From Thoreauomyces humboldtii (Eukaryota > Chytridiomycota > Chytridiomycetes > Spizellomycetales > Powellomycetaceae), in contig JADGJA010000076.1 of assembly GCA_027596035.1 (NCBI GenBank), positions 1 to 48,153 on the forward strand: a stretch of 48,153 nucleotides of DNA, in the 5' to 3' direction. Position numbers and translations under genes: made by a program. How positions within the stretch are numbered: the stretch's first letter is position 1; every line of letters starts with the position of its first letter. Under the pieces are notes generated by a model. It saw only the letters and a list, made by a program, of their open reading frames with translations. It was not told where the DNA came from and searched no databases. Positions 11,336 through 22,912 of this stretch are shown here, piece by piece.

Positions 11336-11726
11336 GGCTGCGAGAGGGTCGGGAGGGAAGAACGAGGCTGCGTGCCTGATGGATACTCGATGCAATCACC
11401 CGGTGCTGTCTGAGAGAAGCGCGATGCTGCGAGGAGGGTCGGTCGGTGGGTTGGGGTGGGCAAGGAAAGTCAGTTGGGTGGATTGCGTGATGGCAACGAG
11501 ATGGCAAAGCGACGCACTTTTCATGAAACGCTCTGTGGTTGACGCGTAACCATCTGGTCCCGCACTGTTCCCGCCCTCGCTTTTCGGAAAAGGACACTCG
11601 GTCACATAGCGCTTCAACACTCGACTCCCAGATGCAATAATTATGAGCAGCTCTATATGCCCATGAGAATGTCTTTTAAGGCTAGCTTAGCTAGGGATCT
11701 ATCTGTTCTAGGCACCATCAGGCGGC
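11336..11726. other. RPT6 upstream region and WDR6 3' flank
   Basis: This 391-bp gap lies between the RPT6 start and the stop of the next minus-strand gene, so it holds the RPT6 promoter. A pair of GATGGCAA sequences, at about 11489-11496 and 11500-11507, sits about 160 bp upstream of the RPT6 start. The second reads GATGGCAAAG. No gene was recognised. Confidence 0.4.
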
Positions 11727-14700
11727 CTACGGATCGCTGTCCAGCACTTGCAACCCGAAACCCGCCACAGCAACATGAAGCCCCGATCTGAAAAGGAATG
11801 AAACATGAGCATGGTTGACTAGTTCAAATGATAGGCGATGGACTTACTCAGAGGCGATGGTATCCATATCCGATATGTCAGCCACATCTACGTAGTGGCT
11901 AGCTACGCACGCAAACGAGTAGATACCGGCTTCCGTCTCGGCGAGCTCAACCACGTTGAGGCGTTGATCCACGGACGTGGTCATCAAGCTCCCATTTGGC
12001 AGTACTCTTATGCCTGCATAGAGATGAAGGTTGAGTGAGGCTCTGGAACTGCCGTGTACATTGATTCCCGAGCCCTACCTGTGACTCCTGACGAGTGCGG
12101 TGACAATGCGGCGCCCTGCGTTATGTTTGCCACTTGCAACCCAGCGTCGGCAGCCGCCTCGTCTTGCTTCCGGAAAGAGATGCGGGTGGCGCTGATGGCG
12201 TTGTCGTCGCCGCCAGTCGCGATGAGAATAGCACGTCGTCCATCCTCGATGAGAGCAGACCCGAAGGCCACGTCTAGGGCATTGATGCCAGACTGGTGGA
12301 CCTTTGAAACATGTACCGGTGATCTGAGTTCGGTTACGCTCTCAGCGCCTGGTGGCGGAATTGCCCGGTCATGCGCAGCCAAAGCAGATCCTAGATCCCA
12401 AGTCATGATACGTCCATCCGTTCCAGCAGATACGGCAGCGACAACGGGCACGCTTAAACCGTCGGTAAGCAGAAAAACGCGAGCTTTGAGCACGCACCGC
12501 CCATGGGCCTTCGATTGCCCCACAAGGCGAAATGTGCATTGTGGCTCGTCGTACACCCATAACCGAAGGTAGGCGTCCGAACAGGCGGCTAGTACCGCAT
12601 GTAGACCTTTGAACTGCGTACCAAAGGAATCGAGAGAGCAAGCGCCAATATCCATGACACGCGATTCTGCGACAGGGCTGACGCTGGGAGCGACTGCCAT
12701 GTCAAGGCAACGAACGTCTGACAAGCCGTCGGCCTCCAGGCGCCAGCATCGTAGCTCTTCGCGTGCACCGGCGGTGAACATAAGGGTAGCGTTCGCTTGG
12801 TTCCTGGTAAACGCTATGCCTCGGACCACAGATGTGTGTTTCTTAATGCTCAAGATACTTCGGAAGTTTTGATCCTTCCGTCTTGGATCAAACTCTGCGA
12901 AGCGAAGCACGGCGTCTTCCCCGGACGTGACTAGAAGCGACGTAACGCTCTCTTGATCGCCCAAGTGCAGGAACCGAACCACACGGGTCTCGTGGCCTGT
13001 GTGGTTGTCTTGCAGCTTCGGTTCAGAGAATCGTTTCACTGCGTCCGTTTCCCGGAACAGCAACCGTAGTTGCTCGCCGCGAAGGAATCCAAACGTAGCT
13101 CGATTGAGTAAAGCGTCTTCCATCCTAAAGTCCCACCGTCTTCGACCCCCGCCACAGGCGACCGAGAACATTTCGTACTTCTTCGTCTCGTTGTAGGCAA
13201 AAAACCTCTTGTCGTAGAATCCACATATGATAGTCATGTCATCCTGGAACCGGAGATGCTCCAACCAGCCTTTTGTGATTTTGCTTCGGTACAGTTGCTC
13301 CATGACCCATATGCCGTCCTTGCGCTTCACGGAGAACCGACAGTATTTGCCATCCCGTCCAACCGTCCCAAAGACGAGTTCGTGGTCCAGCTTCACGGAT
13401 GATCGGAGATCAAGAGCGATTGAGCTAACCGAGTCCTTCCCGTGCACTCTCCGAGTGATAAGCTTCGCTTCCAGACATGCGGGCTCGGTGACCAACCCCT
13501 CTGCAGGGTCGAAGAGGGGTGTCTCAAAAATTGCGACGGCCCCGCTTCGAGACCCCACGATAAGGAGCCGGTGTTCCCGAGAGAAGGCGATGTCCATAGT
13601 CCAAAAGTGCACCGGGAGGATGATGGTGGCTATCCGATCGATAAGACAAGGTCCAGCTTCAGGACATAGCGTGACAGTTGACATCAATAGTTCCTCAACT
13701 TTTTCATCGCCAGAGAACAGATGCCAGACATCAGCTTGGTTAGTGGATCGGATAAACACTTGAATGACCTTCCCTGAGTGGGCCAACCATTTCGTGGGTT
13801 GAAAGGCTGCATGTGGGCTAAAAGCCACAAGCTCCCCAGCTATGTTTCCTGCCACAACAAGACGCCCGCATTCTGAAGTGGTCAGGACGGCATATCGCTC
13901 GAAGGCTTCATCGACGAAGATTTCCCGCAATTCTAGCTTCCGGTCGGACGCGAGGAATCGGCCAGTGCTAGTCGAGATAACGGACTCCGAGAAGCTAAGC
14001 AAACCAAAGGTTTTGACAGTCTCAGTTGAGTCGGGCTCCTCGCTGAGCGGAACCGGCGTGAGATGTTGATCCGAATCGATCTTGTTCAGGGCCAGCGATG
14101 CAAGGTTCCATAACCGTATGCCGGAATCACCACCGCCGGTTGCCACAAAGTTCCCGAGTGGATCGGTATCGACAGCCCAAACGTTCTTGCCCCCATGACC
14201 TTCCCAACAGGCTATGCATTCCTCGGTGTCGATATTCCACACACGGCAAGAGGAGTCCTCGGCGATGCTAACCACCATGTTGGCGATGAGCTTGCAGTCC
14301 CAGATTCGAGCACTATGACCGTGAAGCGCCACGTGCGAAGATCTGGATGAGGTCCCATCAGCTTGTGATCGCTCCGCGAATCGGGTGAAACTTTTCAGAA
14401 AACGCACGTTCGATCGACCTCCGTCTCCCAAACGCGGATTGTTCGGTCGTCAGATGCAGTCGCTAGCCGTCTTCCGTCAGCACTAACTCTGATGTTGAAG
14501 ATCACTCCCTACACCACATTGCGACGTGAGATTTGGGCCTGGAGGTAGTAACTGGTACATTCTCTACCTCATGGCCAATTAATCTCTTGCCCACCACGCC
14601 TTCCGTTTTTTCGTTTCGCTTCGACATGTCCCACAGCAGTATTTGGTTGAAAACAGTACCGGACGCAAGATATGTAACTCCGTCGGCGCCTTTAAAAAAG

Positions 14701-15461
14701 CGCGCTGAGTACCTAAACCTGGGTGAGTTCATAGCACATCAAATCCAGCTCGTATGGGGGTAATTTAACTCACAGAATACAATGTTCCTCGCATTGAACC
14801 TGATCAAGGAGTTGAAAGGTCTCCAAGCTCCAGACTTGGACAAAGTTATGAGCGAATGCTAAGGCGAGGCGTGCGGACCTCGTAGCAGGCTCCTGTGAGT
14901 TGATAACGCCCATTTAATAATAGCTTCGGAAGAAGGAGAGAAACTCGCTGACTCACAGCAGGTGGAATCCAGTACACATCCTTCACCCAGTCCACAAACA
15001 CGGGAAAGGAACTCTCGACAGTATGATCGCAAGTCTCCAAAGCGCCGGTTCTGAATCAAGATGTCAGATCGTACACGGATGCGGCCAGCTTCAATGGAAG
15101 ACGTACTTGTTGTGATACTGGAAGCTGAGATTCACCACCTTGCCCTCCTTGCCGCCCGAGAGAGCCACCCGAACGCTTCGCAGTGTAGGATCGTCCGATA
15201 TCGCCTCTTCACAGGAGTCACGGCATGAGCGCTGAGCTGCCGCCTGACCACACGAAGTATCTTACCTGGGTGTATCCCGTGGACCCTGACATGCTGGAAT
15301 ATCTCGAAGACCGCTACAGTTTTGCCAGACAGCACGTCGAAGACCTTCAGGAAAGGCCCCGTGGAGGCAAGAAGAATCCTGGGTGTCACAAAGGCAGTGG
15401 CGGTTATTTGCCCTACGAAAGCTTTCTTGGCAAGCTTGGAGAATCGAGACGACATCATCAT
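11727..15461 (-). CDS. WDR6/Trm734 (Rtt10)-type WD40 protein
   Basis: Nine exons: 15461-15266, 15206-15107, 15050-14957, 14892-14774, 14718-14568, 14508-14408, 14342-12079, 12013-11848 and 11787-11727 (1083 aa). The family partners the tRNA 2'-O-methyltransferase Trm7/FTSJ1 for Nm34 of the anticodon loop and is also linked to endosomal recycling. Diagnostic segments appear only after splicing: LALAFAHNFVQVWSLETFQ, GHEGVIFNIRVSADGRRLAT and ASDDRTIRVWETE. The first WD repeats are followed by LHGHSARIWDCKLI and GGGDSGIRLWNL. The C-terminal block TSVDQRLNVVELAE then DVADI...VAVAGFGLQVLD matches the family's final repeat and tail. Most introns are in the 5' part. The start is chosen among three consecutive ATGs (15461, 15458, 15455). 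An upstream non-ATG open frame was ignored. Confidence 0.9.
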
Positions 15462-15962
15462 CGGCGAGGTTCCGAATGGGCTCACCAGCTCGAGAGCGAG
15501 TTGAGCCAACGAGCAATTTTCAGAAGGAAAGTAACGGGAAAGACGGGAAGAAATTTGGATTTTCGGACATGTGCCCTGCATGGCATTTCTTTCCCGCTCA
15601 GAAGGAATCAAGTACCGGTACCGGCACTGCGCACGTCTCCCCAGGCCAAAAAGTCCCAATATCATACTGTAGCATCATCACACGTACAATCGGTGCAAGG
15701 TACTGTGACGGTTGACACCACTGCCTCAGCGCTCATCCGCGCTTCACAAAGATCCAGACAGCCCCGAAAACTAGCGTTTGGCACATCACAGTGGTTTTCC
15801 TCCCTTTTTCCGAACCTTACCAACCAGGTCCTGCGTCGAGACACCTAGGAAGTTTTCGAAGCGAAGTCCCAGCTAATCTCGTCCTTCAGGAACCATCGAA
15901 ACTGTTTTAAAAGCAACAAGCGGCAGACAACCCATGTATTGTTCTAGGAGCAACAAGATAGA
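15462..15962. other. Intergenic, promoter side of the WDR6 gene
   Basis: About 500 bp between the WDR6 start and the stop of the CHCH gene. Reading frames crossing this stretch are antisense extensions of the first WDR6 exon and show no protein family. No element was identified. Confidence 0.4.
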
Positions 15963-16508
15963 TCACGCAAGGTTGGTGCGGCTGGAAGCCTGGCACTGCT
16001 TCAGCATGTCCAAGTAGAACTGGCAGGAAGTGATGTCCTGGCTGTTTTGGTCGAGGCAACGCAGGAAGGCCTTCTGATCTGGCTCGCAGCTGACCGCCTG
16101 CTGCTGCTGTTGCTGAGCGTAAGGGTCCTGGGCATACTGCTGGGGCTGCGCCTGCGTCTCCTGCTGGGGAGCGGGAGCGGAGCTGCCACCACCGCCAAAC
16201 ATGCCAGTGAGACCGGCTCCTAGGGTGTGGCCAACCTACGAAACAAAAAGCGGATGAGAAAGAGGTTCACGGATGAAATCCAGCTCGAACTGCGGTCGTA
16301 AACTCACGGCAGATCCCACAGCAACTCCAGCGGCGGTGGTAGCCATCTGAGCAAACATGCCGGGCTGCTGGGGTGCGGCTGCCGGGGCATGGGCTGGAGG
16401 CGCGGGTGCGGGACGGTTAGCTGGAGGGTTGGAGGTAGTGGAAGCCTGACGACTTTGAGTCCTGGGGGCAGGTGCGGAACGACCGCCGGAACGTCCTGAG
16501 CGGGCCAT
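15963..16508 (-). CDS. Twin CX9C (CHCH) mitochondrial protein, Mix17/CHCHD2-CHCHD10 type
   Basis: Two exons, 16508-16308 and 16235-15963, encode 157 aa; the 72-nt intron begins GTGAGT. The N-terminus is basic and Arg/Ser-rich ([20 protein letters not shown]), suiting mitochondrial import. A Pro/Ala-rich linker leads to a hydrophobic Gly-rich segment split by the intron, [13 protein letters not shown] then [11 protein letters not shown], typical of the family. The C-terminal CHCH motif has cysteines at about 117, 127, 138 and 148 (CX9C-X10-CX9C), the substrate pattern for Mia40 oxidation. It would act in the intermembrane space, where relatives affect cristae and respiration. A poly-Gln run precedes the CHCH domain. 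Confidence 0.93.
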
Positions 16509-17929
16509 TACTTCTTGTTCGAGGGGGGAGCGATTAAGGGTAGGTGGTGGAAGCGTTATGGAATTAGCAACTTTTGCGTTGAGCGAGATGGCGGTTCAGC
16601 AAACACCGTAGCAACGGGGAAAATTTGGACGAGGGATGGCAACCGGACTAAACTGGAACTGTGGTTAGGGCCACGAGCTGTCTGTCCGTCAACAACTAGA
16701 TTCTCACTCAAGAGTCAAGAGAGAGAGCAGCCACTTGTCCAAAGCATCGACACCACCGAAGCAGGCCGGCGGAAACGACTGGAATACAAGGCAGCCATCT
16801 CAGCTGTTTCCTCGTCGGCAGTAATCTGCATTCAACTACTATATATCTTGCCAATACAATACCATCAATCCTAGCTCTGCCGCAGCTCCCTGCTCATGCG
16901 TGTGCAGCGCTTAAAACCAAACCAGTGCGCAGTTTCCCTCGGCTCCCTCAATCTGCGTGCATTTTGCAATCCGCCTCTTCACCCATTACACGTCTTGCCT
17001 CTGATGCGACTAACCGCCGCGAGCACAGATTCGTCGAGCACACGTTTACTCCAATCCCATTTATCCAAGACATTCTTTATGCCCACAAGAACCGTTGCCT
17101 GGATAGCGTCCATTGACTTTGCGGTAGCTATATCAAACTGGGGGACCTGTCGTCTCTAACTCCGACCCACTCTTCCCTCCCCGAGCAGTGAGTTCCGACA
17201 CCACCGTCGCGGACCTCCAGCTCCAGATCCTGAAAACCCACACCCTGACGCCCGGAACCAAGCTCCGCAATCGCCCACTCCCGTGGAGAACTCCAAGACG
17301 AGCGGATTCTCAGGATGCGTCGGAGCTTAGTCAGCCGGATTAGACAGCGGTCACGGGTTGACAGGGGACGGGTCAAGTGGATATACCTGGAATCGGGATG
17401 CATAGGTTTATAGGAGCGACGGAGACCTGTGGCTTGACGTCATCGCATATGCAACTCCGCCTCGCGAGATAAACCCACGCCTCACGCGAAACTCACACGG
17501 TCTTGTGTCTTATGCGAAAGTGAGCACGCCCCTTCACCTTATGAAGAGGGCAGAAAGACCTCTCGGTGGGTGGTCACGACACCCATCCCTGACCCCCTCT
17601 GAACTGAGTTGCGAACGTTAAGTGAAACATCCTAGTTGAACAGGTGGTGGCGGAGTGAACATATGCGTTGCTCAATGCATTCTTCAAATAAGGTGCATAG
17701 AACAAGGGCTATCTTTGACGCGAAACGCGTAGGGCCCCCGCTAGGCGCGCTCGTTAAGCCCGATTCCTTCACTGTGGGGTGCATCATTGCCACCCATCCC
17801 CTGGCTTGTTCACACCAGCGGATACACCGGTTTATTGACTCCGCATCGCGCTAACTGTTTGTTCCTCCTTCAAAGACATTCCGTAGTGGTGTCCCTTCGC
17901 AGGGAGCGGCGTTTCTCGTAAATATTCAG
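16509..17929. other. Long stretch without a confident gene; holds a possible ubiquitin-like exon
   Basis: About 1.4 kb lies between the divergent CHCH gene and the gene ending at 18566. At 17191-17343 the plus strand is open for 50 codons beginning SSDTTVADLQLQILKTHTLT and ending at TAG. Its start resembles the TTV-DL-L-I pattern of ubiquitin-like folds. It is preceded by a possible acceptor (GAGCAG, 17183-17188), but I could not join it in phase to an upstream exon. Another plus-strand open stretch at 16925-17116 ends in VEHTFTPIPFIQDILYAHK. Part of this region probably holds 5' exons of the gene at 17930-18566 or a separate small gene. Confidence 0.35.
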
Positions 17930-18566
17930 GTCCGCCCGCCATATCATAAAAGACACAAAGGGGTCTCGGCCTGTTATACCAGAGCAAATTGCACTTTTAC
18001 ATCGTAGCTCAGATCCTGATCTCGGTCTCGAGGGACACCACTTGCACAAACTATTCGAGTCATCAGTACCCGACGATACCGTCATGGTCCCAGGCGAAAG
18101 AGATCAACTAAACAAGCTGGCTTCGGCACTACGAGCAGCTCGGGGCGAGCAAGACCGGAACCCCCCACGGTCGTCGCGGAAAGCCTCCAGCACTTCGTCG
18201 CAGTATTCTTCTTCATCGCTTCCGACCTCACCGTCCTCGTCCTTCTTCTCGATCGCCCCGTCGTCCAGCGGCCACCGCTACAAGATCTTTGGCCGTAGCA
18301 TCGGCGGCGCCTTCACAGCACCATCCACGCCCACCTCTCGATCGCGAAACGGCTCCGTGTCCAGCATCACGAGCACGCGAAGCAGCGGCGGTACGTCGTC
18401 GTCAAGTGGGTCTGCGTCGTCCTCCCGTCGTGTGTCCTTCGGGGACAGCCTTATATACTCCTTCGACAAGACGGCTGCCGCGAGTCGGCGATCCGGAAGT
18501 ATCGTCAGTCTCACCTGCGGCATCCCCCTGGCGACCGTCAAGAGCGATCTCTACCTGGCGGGGTAG
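17930..18566 (+). CDS. Ser-rich hypothetical protein with an RVSF motif, 5' part uncertain
   Basis: The reading frame is open from 17922. A TTCAG acceptor ends at 17929, giving a plausible exon that starts SARHIIKDTKGSRPVIPEQI and continues LLHRSSDPDLGLEGHHLHKL before the first ATG at 18084. The residues before that ATG look protein-like, so the true start probably lies in an upstream exon I did not find. If it does not, the protein is 160 aa from 18084. The middle is a long Ser/Thr-rich disordered region. Near the C-terminus is SSRRVSFGDSLIYSFD, which contains the RVxF-type docking motif of protein phosphatase 1 and also a basic phosphosite pattern. The family is not recognised. Confidence 0.5.
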
Positions 18567-19280
18567 GGATCGGCGGATTCCACTTCCTTGCTCTTTTCTT
18601 TCCTTGTGTGGGAACTCTCTGCCCTTCATCCGTCCTGTATATACCTTTCTCGACATTCCATTCTTCAAGCTACTCTCACTTCTTTCACATTTTTTCCCCT
18701 TCGTCGGATACACTGAGAATGAATCGCGTCTCTTTCCATCTAATTGACATCGAAGCCTTGACCTACAGCTCTTTGCATTCACGCTGGCAACACTGCGCTG
18801 CACCTTGAACCTTGCAATCTCCGACATCCGCAGCTCTCGTTCCAGTCATGCTGGTGACTTCCGCTGCATCAATGAGCTTTACGTGCTTCAATATCCACTT
18901 TGCCCTAGCTGCATATCCAAAGAAATCGAGCGATGACCATCTTGCATGAGAAGAATTGATCACGTATTCTACAGAGCGCGATCTTACGAGGTCAGGTCAG
19001 CGCTCCGGTGACCAGCATCGGCTGTCTGCGTAAAGAAATAGGCGATTCAGCCAGGGATACAAACATCACCGAAGGCAAAGGGACGAAGCCTATTAGGTAC
19101 TCTTGTTTGACAGCGATTATCGACAAAACGGATATGTATTCTTCAAAAACAGGGAGATGGACAAAAACTACCAAAAGGTAACCGAGTGGGAGGGAAAGCG
19201 ACAGAGATGGAATAGAGTGGAAAGAAGTACAGGACGGGGAAATATGTACTAGAACGTGGCATGGGGACGCGGTGCGCAAA
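18567..19280. other. Convergent 3' flanks, no gene recognised
   Basis: About 710 bp between the stop of the plus-strand Ser-rich gene and the stop of the minus-strand membrane protein. It is pyrimidine-rich just after 18590, probably 3' untranslated sequence. No tRNA or repeat was seen. Confidence 0.4.
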
Positions 19281-19923
19281 CTAGTACTGAGTGCCCAGGT
19301 AAGGTTCGTTCGTCGATCGGAAGGCCAGACCGAAGAGAACGATGGGAATGCCGAAGGTAATGATTCCGAATCCGAGGGGGAAGAAGCGGTGACGCGGGAA
19401 GATGATAGCGGTGATAACGTGGAAGACTGTGACGGCCATGAAGACGAAGAGAAGGGCAGCGGTAGCACGGGAGTTTGAGAACTAGAAAAACGGAAGACGG
19501 TTAAGAACATGGATCACGGAAGAATGTCTATGTCGAATGCGGCTGAAAGTCCCAACCCTTACCGGAAGGTCAGATACGGCGAAAGTACTTGCGATGGCAA
19601 GGATGAAGGTGAGGCGGGCGACCTGCTCGGCGTTCTCGGCACCGGCGGCACGGTTGTTGGGGTGCTTGAGACCGTTGGCAGAGTTGTCTACGCCGTTGTT
19701 CGTAGGAAGGGACTCGTGGGTTGCAACTCCGGTCTTGCGAGTGCGGTAGTGCCAGGCATGCATCCATGTGACGGCCCATAGGACGAGGTGCACGCTATCG
19801 TGAGGAAAGACAGGAAAAAGTGAGTCAATCTTCTTCGAGCAACTATCGACGGGTGTACCGAGCTACGTACAAGCAAACGGCAAACATCTCCTTCCTGTAC
19901 TTGTAAGCGACGGGGTCGGTCAT
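19281..19923 (-). CDS. Multi-pass membrane protein of unknown family (161 aa)
   Basis: Three exons, 19923-19871, 19794-19563 and 19481-19281, with all phases closing. The protein starts MTDPVAYKYRKEMFAVC. Splicing gives a hydrophobic segment FVHLVLWAVTWMHAW, then a polar loop rich in Asn (residues about 38-75), then LTFILAIASTFAV, LLFVFMAVTVFHVITAI and LGFGIITFGIPIVLFGLAF. That makes three to four predicted membrane segments with a short polar C-terminus, EPYLGTQY. No family is recognised and no catalytic motif is visible. A TATA-like box lies about 100 bp upstream of the start. It is divergent from the MFS transporter gene, about 1.2 kb away. Confidence 0.75.
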
Positions 19924-21101
19924 GGCGTTGGAGGGGGTGTTGGATGAAACTTGGAAGGTTCGAAAACGTGGAAGAGAGCTGATTGGTGATCTGTAGACGA
20001 GTAGATCCCGCCCGCGAATGCTCTTTATATACAGCGTTCCGAACTCCCGAAGATAGTCTTCCGATGTCATCGTTCGATAGAGGAATTAACGCACGTCACT
20101 CCTTCTGCGGTTGAAAAGGCCAGCATGACTGCGGAAGGAGTCATTGCGAAAAAAGGAGCGCGGGCGCGATGGACTATAGAGACGGGGGAGTTGCTGCTGC
20201 TTGCGGGGGTTTCCGGGTTCTCTGACGATGGGCGAGAAAAACGGACGCGAGAGCGGAAAAAGCATGCCGTTGTTATAGGAACTCTTTCGTCATATCTGTC
20301 GAAGAGCAGGTACAACGGCCCTCACCCTGAACCGCAAGCCGGGTACTCGTGGTGGTTTCGACGGTGGATTTTCAACCGACAACTGGGAAGGTGGGAACCC
20401 CCCCAAGTTCCGCTGGTTCTCCTCGTCCAGGCTACAGCACGGCACAGCTGCCCGTAGAAGAACTTCCGGACCCCCGTATAGTCTCCTTGAGTAAGCCTGC
20501 TGCTTCGCAGCCTGGTTCAGGCGACTGTCATCCGATGGGTCTGTCTTTCAGGCTTCTCGCTTGCCACCCACCCTCCGCTGAAACCATTCCGCGATATTGC
20601 TTTTACCGTTTGACCTCCTCGCAGTCCTAGCGCACGACAGCATCCTTTTGTAAGCGCATCCCCCGCAGTGGGTTGGCGTGGGGTTGGGCTGGCGATTTTC
20701 ATCTGTCATCGACATGTCATCGGTGTCATGTCTTCCTAAGAAACCCGTTGCACACTACCATGAACACTAGAGTGCTTTGCGGGTCAAGCAGCTCGGCCCA
20801 CTGATCCACCCAACTCCCCCGACTCAAAAGTAGGGCTGTCCAAAAGCGTTTATGATCTGTACGGTGACTTGATGGCCCACCTACACCAACAGTGACTTGA
20901 TGGCATACACCGCATCTGTCTCCACTTCCTCAGGCACGAAAAAAGAATCTTGCGCCCAACGGGTGCAGGCAGGGGAAGCAACTGGAGCGGCCGTTTGCCG
21001 TTGTGGGGTAACACCGCGGGTGTGGCACAGTCACGGAACTCCTTCTGGTATCACACAATTTGACGGTGACCAGTCCAACGGACGCAGAATCCCCAACACC
21101 A
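19924..21101. other. Divergent intergenic region between the membrane protein and the MFS transporter
   Basis: About 1.2 kb. The overlapping short frames (20125-20630 and 20897-21112) show no protein family. It holds the TATA-like box at 20023 for the minus-strand gene. The ATG closest to the transporter, at 21102, is taken as its start, although the frame is open a little further upstream from a TTG. Confidence 0.4.
20023..20032 (-). promoter_or_regulatory. TATA-like box upstream of the 161-aa membrane protein
   Basis: Read on the minus strand, the sequence is TATATAAAG, a close match to a TATA box, about 100 bp upstream of the start codon at 19923. It is based on position and sequence only. 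Confidence 0.45.
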
Positions 21102-22882
21102 ATGGCCGACATTGTTGCGGCAAGTCCGCCCCAGGGAGGAGCCTCCAGTACCGTCCGCTTGGAAGAGACGGAACTCGAGGCATCTCCTCATGCGGTCAAG
21201 AGCTCGCGCTTCCTCTTCTTGTTCACTTTGCAACCCGGCGTTACATCTCTCAACTTTGCCATCTATCTTGTTGCAGCAGCGTTAGGTAGGTAGGGACAGC
21301 CAATCGCTAGTCTTGCGCGATCAACGAAGCGGGGACGGTCTGCTGACAAGCTCCTCTTTTCTTTCAGGCATCTGCTTCTTTGTTTTCCTCAACTCGTCCC
21401 AAGCCTTCGTACTGGGCCAGATTGTCCAGGTCCCTTCCTCAACGCTCGGCAACGCTTCCGGATCTTTGACATTCTATGACGAGCTGGTTTCGATATTTGC
21501 AGTATGGATATGGGGTCTTCTGTCTGACCGCGTCGGACGACGTATCGTCTACGGGGCCGGGTTCCTCATCATGGCGGCGGGACTCGCGGCGTTCTCCTTC
21601 CCCAGCAAGCTCTATCCTGACCTTCTCCTTTGTCGTCTCCTGTTCGCCGTCGGAGGTGCCGCGTCCAGCTCCATGATGACAGCGGTGATCGCCGATTACG
21701 CCGCCGAGGAGAGCAGGGGACGGCTATCTGGAATGGTCGGACTTGTGTCTGGGTGCGGCGCGCTCATCGCTCTCTTCGTCCTGCTTCGTTTACCGGCCCA
21801 CTTTGGGGATGGCGTCCACGGTCTTCGCGTTACGTTCCTTATCGCGGCTGGCTTGTCCGCCCTCGCGGCGGTTTTGATGTGGACGCTTCTTCAGAGTCAT
21901 GGGAGCATGAAGCGTAATGCGGTTCTGAGCTCCCCTCCCGTTTCGGCGGAGTCAAGGGCGTCTTCGTACGGGAGCATTGCGAGCGAGACGAACGAGACAC
22001 AGGTGTTTGTACCGGTGGCAACCGGAGGTTACGTGGCGGACGTGAAACCCTTTACGCGGATTGCAAAGGAAGGCATCTTGGCTGGGAAAGACCCACGGGT
22101 GTTTCTGGTGAGCATAGCATCTGGGAGTGCTGATTGACTCTATTGCGATTCCGACCGTCACTAATCTCGGCGATTTTCAGGGCTATGCCGGCAGTTTCCT
22201 AGCACGGGGAGACACCATCATTCTCACGCTATTTTTGCCACTGTGGGTCTACAAACACTACATCGACGACGGACAGTGCACGGCCCCAGGAGGACCTGAA
22301 GATCCGAACAACAAGACGAACTGCCACGATGCTTACATCAGAGCATCGATCCTTTCTGGAGTGGCCCAAACATTCGCTCTAGTCGGGGCCCCCATCTTTG
22401 GATGGCTTACGGACCGTCTATATCGACCGTTGCCCATCCTTCTGTCTTGTCTGATGGGAATCGCGGGATATCTGACCCTGCATCTTCACGCCACCCCGTC
22501 GTCATCGATACTTTTCCTTCCGATGGCTCTCATCGGTCTGTCGGAGATCGGCACGGTGGTCGGTTCCCTGGCCCTTGTCACCGCCACTTACGTGCCGACG
22601 GATGTGAGAGGAAGCGTGGCGGGTGTTAGTTCATTGTGCGGGGCAGCCGGCATTCTCCTCACGACGAAGCTAGGAGGAGTGCTCTTCGATTCGTGGACGG
22701 AAACGGCGCCGTTCTTCATCATGGCTGTCCTTCATCTGGCGTTCCTGGTCGTGATCGCGAGTGTGATGGCTGGAGACTGGGTTAGAGAGAGGGCAATCAG
22801 GGCACAGAGGGCTACCGGAGAGATGGAGGCCTGGCTTCCAGGCATGAAAAGGCGGTTTCAGGAGCGACCAATGATGATTTGA
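21102..22882 (+). CDS. Major facilitator superfamily transporter, 12 predicted membrane segments
   Basis: Three exons, 21102-21285, 21368-22107 and 22181-22882, encode 541 aa. After an acidic cytoplasmic N-terminus come the first membrane helix and, in exon 2, the MFS loop 2-3 signature GLLSDRVGRRIVYGAG. The second half repeats it as GWLTDRLYRPLPILLS. A long central loop rich in Ser (residues about 270-330) separates the two six-helix halves. The start of helix 7 is created by splicing FL to GYAGSFLARGDTIILTLF. The luminal or extracellular loop DDGQCTAPGGPEDPNNKTNC has two cysteines and an N-glycosylation sequon. Substrate cannot be told from sequence. It is convergent with the HpxO-like gene, the two stops being about 30 bp apart. 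Confidence 0.9.
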
Positions 22883-22912
22883 AAAGAGAGTTCTGACAGG
22901 CAAACACCAAGA

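Noticed and set aside
20125..20630. Overlapping plus-strand frames as a possible gene between the membrane protein and the MFS transporter
   Set aside because: No motif, no splice-supported extension and erratic composition. Treated as intergenic.
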